This document shows, piece after piece, positions 59,201 through 64,000 of a stretch of 64,000 bases of DNA; positions within the stretch are counted from its first letter, which is position 1; every line of letters starts with the position of its first letter. The DNA is taken from the NCBI RefSeq assembly GCF_932526225.1, contig NC_064039.1, positions 13,844,139 through 13,908,138 of the forward strand. The letters run 5' to 3'. The stretch is from Nematostella vectensis (taxonomy: Eukaryota; Cnidaria; Anthozoa; Actiniaria; Edwardsiidae). A model generated the notes under the pieces. That model was not told the origin of the DNA, made no database searches, and saw only the letters and a list, made by a program, of their open reading frames with translations. A program made the position numbers and the translations under genes.

Positions 59201-60721
59201 TCTTTTTAATTTCCGTACAATGAAAAAGGCATATAGGGATTTACCAGATCACTAAACTAATTGGCTTGTTCCGGTTGCTCTTTGAAGTAAACCGAAAAAA
59301 CTGTTTGAGACAATGAAGCTCCTGCTGGACCCACATTTGGCAAACGTTTTTAATAACAAGAGCTACGACAGAAACAATAACATTTTTAAATGTTATTACT
59401 GTTATTAATGTTATTAAGGTGTTAAAACACCTTACCTTAAAGGGGAACGAGGTTATATTGCTGTAAATAAGGTGCACCTTAAAAGCAACAAAACAAAGCC
59501 TGGTCGCAAGACACAAAACCTTAGAGTTACAATAAATAGAGTACGAACGGTGGATACATAAACACTAGGTTTGGATATATAAATACTAGCTTTGGATATT
59601 TCTCGAGTACTCTGGAAGATCAAGGAGTACGTTTTGTTGTTCCTCCCCTTCTTGTGAGTATTTAAACGTAATAATAACAGTATTGAGCCCAAGGGATCGT
59701 GTGTAGACAAGATGGAGCTTGTACCGTACATTGAATATTAGAATGACATTATCAGTGTGCTGGTTTTTGTGCCAGTCTGTAAGTACTACGTCAATGAGCG
59801 ACAAAGACCAGTATGAGTGAGCCTTAGGCTTTTACTTCAAGGTTGTTACATAGGTCCTGCCTTGACTTGGAGTATTTTGTTAACAAAAAGATTATCACAC
59901 GGTTTTTGCCATGTTTAAGTGTTACCTGTTCGGTCACCAAGGATAGTAAGGCGGGGCTGACGACGTGTTACTTTTGGAAGTACTTAACTTAAAAGTCACC
60001 CACAGGGCATGTGTCTTGAGCTTTGTTTGAGTAATGTTTGCTTTGGTTATAAGGACAATGCCGATAGGGCTGGGTGGTTTTATGTGTAAGGTTGAAAGAG
60101 GTCTAGTTTTCCCACAACATCCTGTTGTCACTACAAATTCCTGGAAGTACCTTCACTACAAGGTTATCAACGAGGCATTATCTCGGGCTTTGGCTTTTAG
60201 ACAGTAGGGTTGTATGGTTGTGCATGTTACGAAAAGTTGCCATAACTGTCACAACAATTATAAACTGAGCTCGGAGTCCCAAACAGGATTTCCAAAAAGG
60301 AAATGACTTTTGAGTCACCTTTAAACGTCTATCTAACTAGTGGGTATTTGGATACCACGGCAAAACTTTCCCTCAAATAATTTTCATTGAAGTATGACGT
60401 TACCGAAACGATGGGACGTATTTCGCAAGGTAAACGGACTAGCCTTGGCACAGTGGCAGCACAGGTTCACCAAATGGTGTCATGGCACCTTAACCTTCTC
60501 ATTGTGGCAACCTACAAAAATGATTCGGTTTTCCCTTTCGAAAAATAAGAAAAAATGGTAGGATGGAATTTATTATGCACCTGGATAAATAATTTCCTTT
60601 TTCCGACAGCGTTAGTGCTAATTAGACAATCCTGTCATATATGTACAAAAATTTGCTTGATTTCAAAGTTGACATAGTTAACAGCACTATGAAAAAAGAA
60701 TAAGATTGTTCTATGCATTGG
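56236..60721. other. Long non-coding stretch
   Basis: Mostly AT-rich with no convincing gene. Noted: a minus-strand frame near 56545 with GDHGTHHGDFRTI behind an acceptor-like TTTTAG; a 49-codon ORF at 57066-57215; a 15-bp-arm hairpin at 58293-58329; and a G/A-rich patch near 58708-58790 that may be a MITE fragment. Repeated ACTTGACG and ACTTGTC words occur around 58290-58560. No RNA gene was seen. Confidence 0.35.
58293..58329. repeat. Perfect 15-bp hairpin
   Basis: Arms AATAGAACTTGACGC and the exact complement, with a 7-base loop. It lies in non-coding sequence; no T-run or gene suggests a terminator role. Confidence 0.7.
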
Positions 60722-60798
60722 CTGATATATATTTTTATATATTTTATATATATTTATATATATATATATTTTTTATATATATTTTTATATATTTTTTT
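60722..60798. repeat. AT microsatellite
   Basis: TATATATTTTTATATA-type simple sequence directly before a polypyrimidine tract and splice acceptor at 60821. Confidence 0.85.
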
Positions 60799-60821
60799 CT
60801 TTTTGCTGCAGTGACGTACAG

Positions 60822-61030
60822 GACCTCCCTCCAAAACTACGAACCGCGACGAGGAGATTGAAAACCTCATTTGCATACGAGCAGAGCTAAATCAAACGAT
60901 CCATCGAAAACACGTTAACGCACCAAGTCATGCGACACAAAACTCACACTACAGCAGCCATGAAAAATACATCAAGTTCTTTGACAGGAAAATACGAGAT
61001 AACAACAGTCACAGAGCAGTGTTTACTCTG
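60822..61030 (+). CDS. Orphan coding exon, unknown protein
   Basis: A 209-nt candidate internal exon. It has a T-rich tract and acceptor TACAG at 60817-60821, and a strong donor CTCTG|GTAAGATT. The frame (incoming phase 1, outgoing phase 0) is open throughout and reads PPSKTTNRDEEIENLICIRA, ELNQTIHRKHVNAP and HEKYIKFFDRKIRDNN. The charged, helix-prone composition resembles a cytoplasmic protein rather than random AT-rich translation. I do not recognise the family and found no partner exons, though a 17-nt acceptor/donor pair near 61950-61967 was noticed. The frame stays open past the donor to 61246. Confidence 0.4.
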
Positions 61031-63392
61031 GTAAGATTCCCACTTGAAATTGTGTACACTTTGACCGAGGTATTTATTTTGATGTTAGCTGAGGCTTTCT
61101 TCTTGTGTACAAAGCACGAGGAGACTAACACACTTAATTTGCCACTACAAACAATCTCGCTATATTTAAGACCCGATTCCTCACGATATGCGAACCAGTG
61201 CTTGAAGTTGCTAACCACACTCATAAAACTCACACAGACGGGGTGAACAGTCTACCTGTCTATTCTTCCTTTACTCTTAGTCATTTCTATCAGCTTCCAC
61301 TAACTTAGTACTCATCTTTACCGCATAGCAACACTAGATAAGTAATCTCTTAAAGCACACCTTTTAAGAAGTGTTTTTACAGTGGCTGGAGATCATATTC
61401 AAAGTATACTTAACATTCAGCCTGGTCAATGTGTAAAAAAGGTGTCGCATAAAAACCAAACAAATATAATCTACATCTATAAACGGTTTCTAATTTTTTG
61501 GGTAAAATTTTAGGGTGAAATGGGGTAATAGCACAGACGTGTCATATGTGAAAAAATATCTAAAAAATAGATAAATAATTCAAAAGGTGAAAAAACATCG
61601 GCGTTCTTTAGTCATTAAAGACCACGACAGAAGTGAAATAAAATAGAATACAATGATTAGGGTGTCTAATAATACTTGAAAGTTTGCTTCACCCTGCTTA
61701 ATTAATGAAAACACGACATAGTGGCTTAAATATAAATTTTTAAGTCAACTAAAATCTAGGGTTTAATCCTCCGGTATACATAACATGACGGTGTGGTAAT
61801 CTTAAAGGCGATGGTATTTTTATTGGATCTGAAATGAGCTCCAAGGAATTCATGTTGAGCCAGACAGAGAGACTTTTGTAGTGCTACTGTACAAGTGAAC
61901 GTAGAAAATATTAGGAGCAGTTTAATTTATATGGAGAATATATCATTGCAGTGGAGGTCAAAACATCTGTGAGTATACTAAAAATAAGGACATCGTAGAG
62001 ACGAGTTGAGAAAAAACAACATTCAGAAATAATCTAGGATATTTAACATATAAATTGTGGGGAAAATTAGAACTGCAGACTATTTTTTTCCATAACAGGG
62101 ATATTGAATTTGTGATTTAATATTTAATATTATTGTCTTTTCGGCCGTTATTCATCAAGCATACACTGAGAAGAAAGTAATAAAAATAGAACTCGACAGG
62201 ATATCTTCCGCATTCAACGCAACTACAAACTAATTGAAGGCGGCCAAAGAATGAACTTTTAATAGGAATCAAAATATTTTCTCGCGCTTTTCTTTTTTAA
62301 TTTTCAGAAGTATCCTCAATTTTGAGATAACCACCAAAACAAGTCTAAATAAACAAAAAATAAGCGAAACCCAAAATGGATAGCTGCGCTAAGCAGAAAT
62401 AGGAAGCGTTCAATTCATGCTCTATTTCACAGCAAACAATTCTTCAATGACCTATAAATACCGATAGCTTTGAAACAGTTGGGGTTTGTTGCGAAACGTA
62501 GCTAGCGGGCTAAACGACTTGTGCATGTATTGTCTTTTCGAAGAATTTTCACGGCATATTACACAAGGTATCGTGTCGAGCTTCGGGCGATAATAAAAAC
62601 TATTAGCAAGCGATGCCTCCTAGAAACGTTAAACGAAATGGTTTCGCATAGATTGCTTTTCGCACGCACTGTGCTCGATTGAATTCGGTGGTCTGTCAGT
62701 GTAGTTGTCATAGCAACTCTGGCTTGCTGCTCGATCAACTTACGTCAAAACACAAACGCTTGGGTTCGCCATAAATACATATTTGGGTTACATTTTAAAA
62801 GAATGATTAAATCAATAAATGGACTTTTATTATTAATAATTGGCTAGTTAGGCCTGAAAGGCTAATTTGTTTAAGAGATAGCGCTTAGTTTTCCGCAATA
62901 GGCAGCTATAAGGAAGGAAACCCTCTATATGTTTTTTTTCTTTATGAATCAAACAAATGTCTGACAGACAGCAATTTTTCCTCCCAACGGGTGTCAAAAC
63001 TAAAGCCCACTCAAGTGTTTCCTTAACTCACTATTACTCAAATATTAATGAGACGTTGTATTCAATTTCCTGCAGTAAAGTAGCTATATTGTTTTCGCTG
63101 TCAGTTGCAAGTTTAGGTTGTTATTAAACCGTGTTTATATTTACCTGTTTAAGTTTTTTAGCTCAAAGTATAAGATAGGAATCTTCATTTCGATTTCCGG
63201 AGTAGGCAAACGACTAACACCTGTTTTATTCACTTAAACTGTTCCTTTTTAGCTGACTGAGATATAGTCGGGGCTGCGTGCATGGGAGATTTTCTTTCAA
63301 GTCCGGCAAAAAATCGTCAGGACAAATTATCTAACAACTTAAAAAATGGCCTCACCATCTTTCTTGGTTCCCTGCTTACTCCTATGGACAAC
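61031..63392. other. Non-coding stretch, nothing recognised
   Basis: AT-rich sequence without long ORFs on either strand. No element ends, tandem repeats or RNA genes were recognised. Confidence 0.4.
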
Positions 63393-63509
63393 ATACTCTG
63401 GTCTCAGAGCCTCGAATTTCTCACTATTTAGTGGCCAGCGAGCTTCTCGCTTCTCGTTTCTCGCTGGCCACTAAATAGAGAGAAGTTCGAGGCTCTGGGA
63501 CCAGAGTAT
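63393..63509. repeat. Long hairpin, about 50-bp arms
   Basis: An inverted repeat: ATACTCTGGTCTCAGAGCCT and onward to GTGGCCAGCGAG (63442), a 17-base loop of TTCTCG repeats, then the complement from 63460. Only a few mismatches occur. It may be a very short foldback MITE; no clear target duplication was seen. Confidence 0.8.
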
Positions 63510-64000
63510 GGGCCACACTACTCTTATTTTACAATGAAGGTTTTGACAATTATCGTAGATCGATTACACTTCCGCTTAAAGATCCCCTAAAGTGCCATCT
63601 CAGGTCTCTATAGTTACAGAAATTCCATTCAAACACAACAGTGATACTAGCTAATATTATGCTTTATAGAGTAACTTTACCAACCGGTGTTACTGCCTCA
63701 ATAGAACATCTAAAAAAACATACGATATAAAACTTTGAGGCCAATAGTCCAAATGTGTATTAGGCGTTATCGCTCATAACAGGAAACTTTGCTGAGTAAC
63801 GATACACAATATAGCACTGCTCATAATTTTAATAAAATTGCAAAAAAATCCCTAGTGTCACTGTTTAAAAGACAAATCGAATTAACAGATACTGTTTAGC
63901 TGTTCCTCGTAGCTCTGAGGAACTTTCAAATGGAACGTGCTCGAAAAGCTTCAAACCGATACCCAACTATCGATTCTGTTTTATCGAGCGGCGATCATGT
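63510..64000. other. Window end, nothing recognised
   Basis: AT-rich non-coding sequence up to the window edge. Confidence 0.4.

Noticed and set aside
1-64000. tRNA, rRNA, CRISPR or operon-type features
   Set aside because: None was seen. The direct repeats are eukaryotic minisatellites without spacer structure, and no tRNA-like box B with acceptor stems was recognised by eye.

Overview
The window looks like genomic DNA of an anthozoan cnidarian, most likely a sea anemone of the Nematostella type. The support is AT-rich sequence, a multi-exon animal lysosomal hydrolase with GT-AG introns, several intronless class A GPCR genes, a cysteine-rich fibrinogen-related extracellular domain typical of cnidarians, and a dense load of MITEs, LINE fragments and minisatellites. 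The species is inferred, not proven.

Layout: 1-10389 holds the 3' half of an alpha-L-fucosidase gene on the plus strand. Five exons can be joined in frame, and two of its introns are filled by a 32-bp and a 61-bp minisatellite. 11-13 kb holds MITEs. 13786-51741 carries four intronless, same-strand class A GPCR genes at about 13.8, 21.3, 29.2 and 50.2 kb. They share an unusual signature: Arg after the TM6 CWxP-type motif, Lys-Asp-Tyr in TM3 of three of the four, and no ECL2 cysteine in three of the four. Between them lie a nested pair of TIR elements (15.3-17.9 kb), a minus-strand extracellular-protein gene (exons at 22.5-23.1 and 27.3-27.4 kb) with a decayed L1/Tx1-type LINE between its exons, and a 5.3-kb 19-bp minisatellite. 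After the fourth GPCR comes a 53-bp minisatellite of about 4.5 kb. 56-64 kb is mostly non-coding, with one good orphan exon at 60822-61030.

The most interesting unit is 37209-48574, an apparently intact CACTA/EnSpm-like DNA transposon. It has two divergent genes: a 959-aa single-exon tnp2-type transposase (plus) and a 12-exon gene (minus) that I could join in frame into a 418-aa BEN-domain protein with an upstream coiled coil. Both ends carry arrays rich in TATGTAA/TTACATA words. The arrangement parallels plant En/Spm, where a transposase and a second protein that binds subterminal repeats work together. Here a BEN protein would fill the second role (inference).

A second theme is that tandem repeats repeatedly begin on exon boundaries. 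This is seen at the fucosidase exon 4 acceptor, the BEN-gene exon 2 acceptor, the 3' coding end plus stop of the fourth GPCR, and the 3' coding end plus stop of the fibrinogen-like gene. Very long minus-strand ORFs at 30.3-35.7 kb are artefacts of a 19-bp repeat with no stop in any frame.
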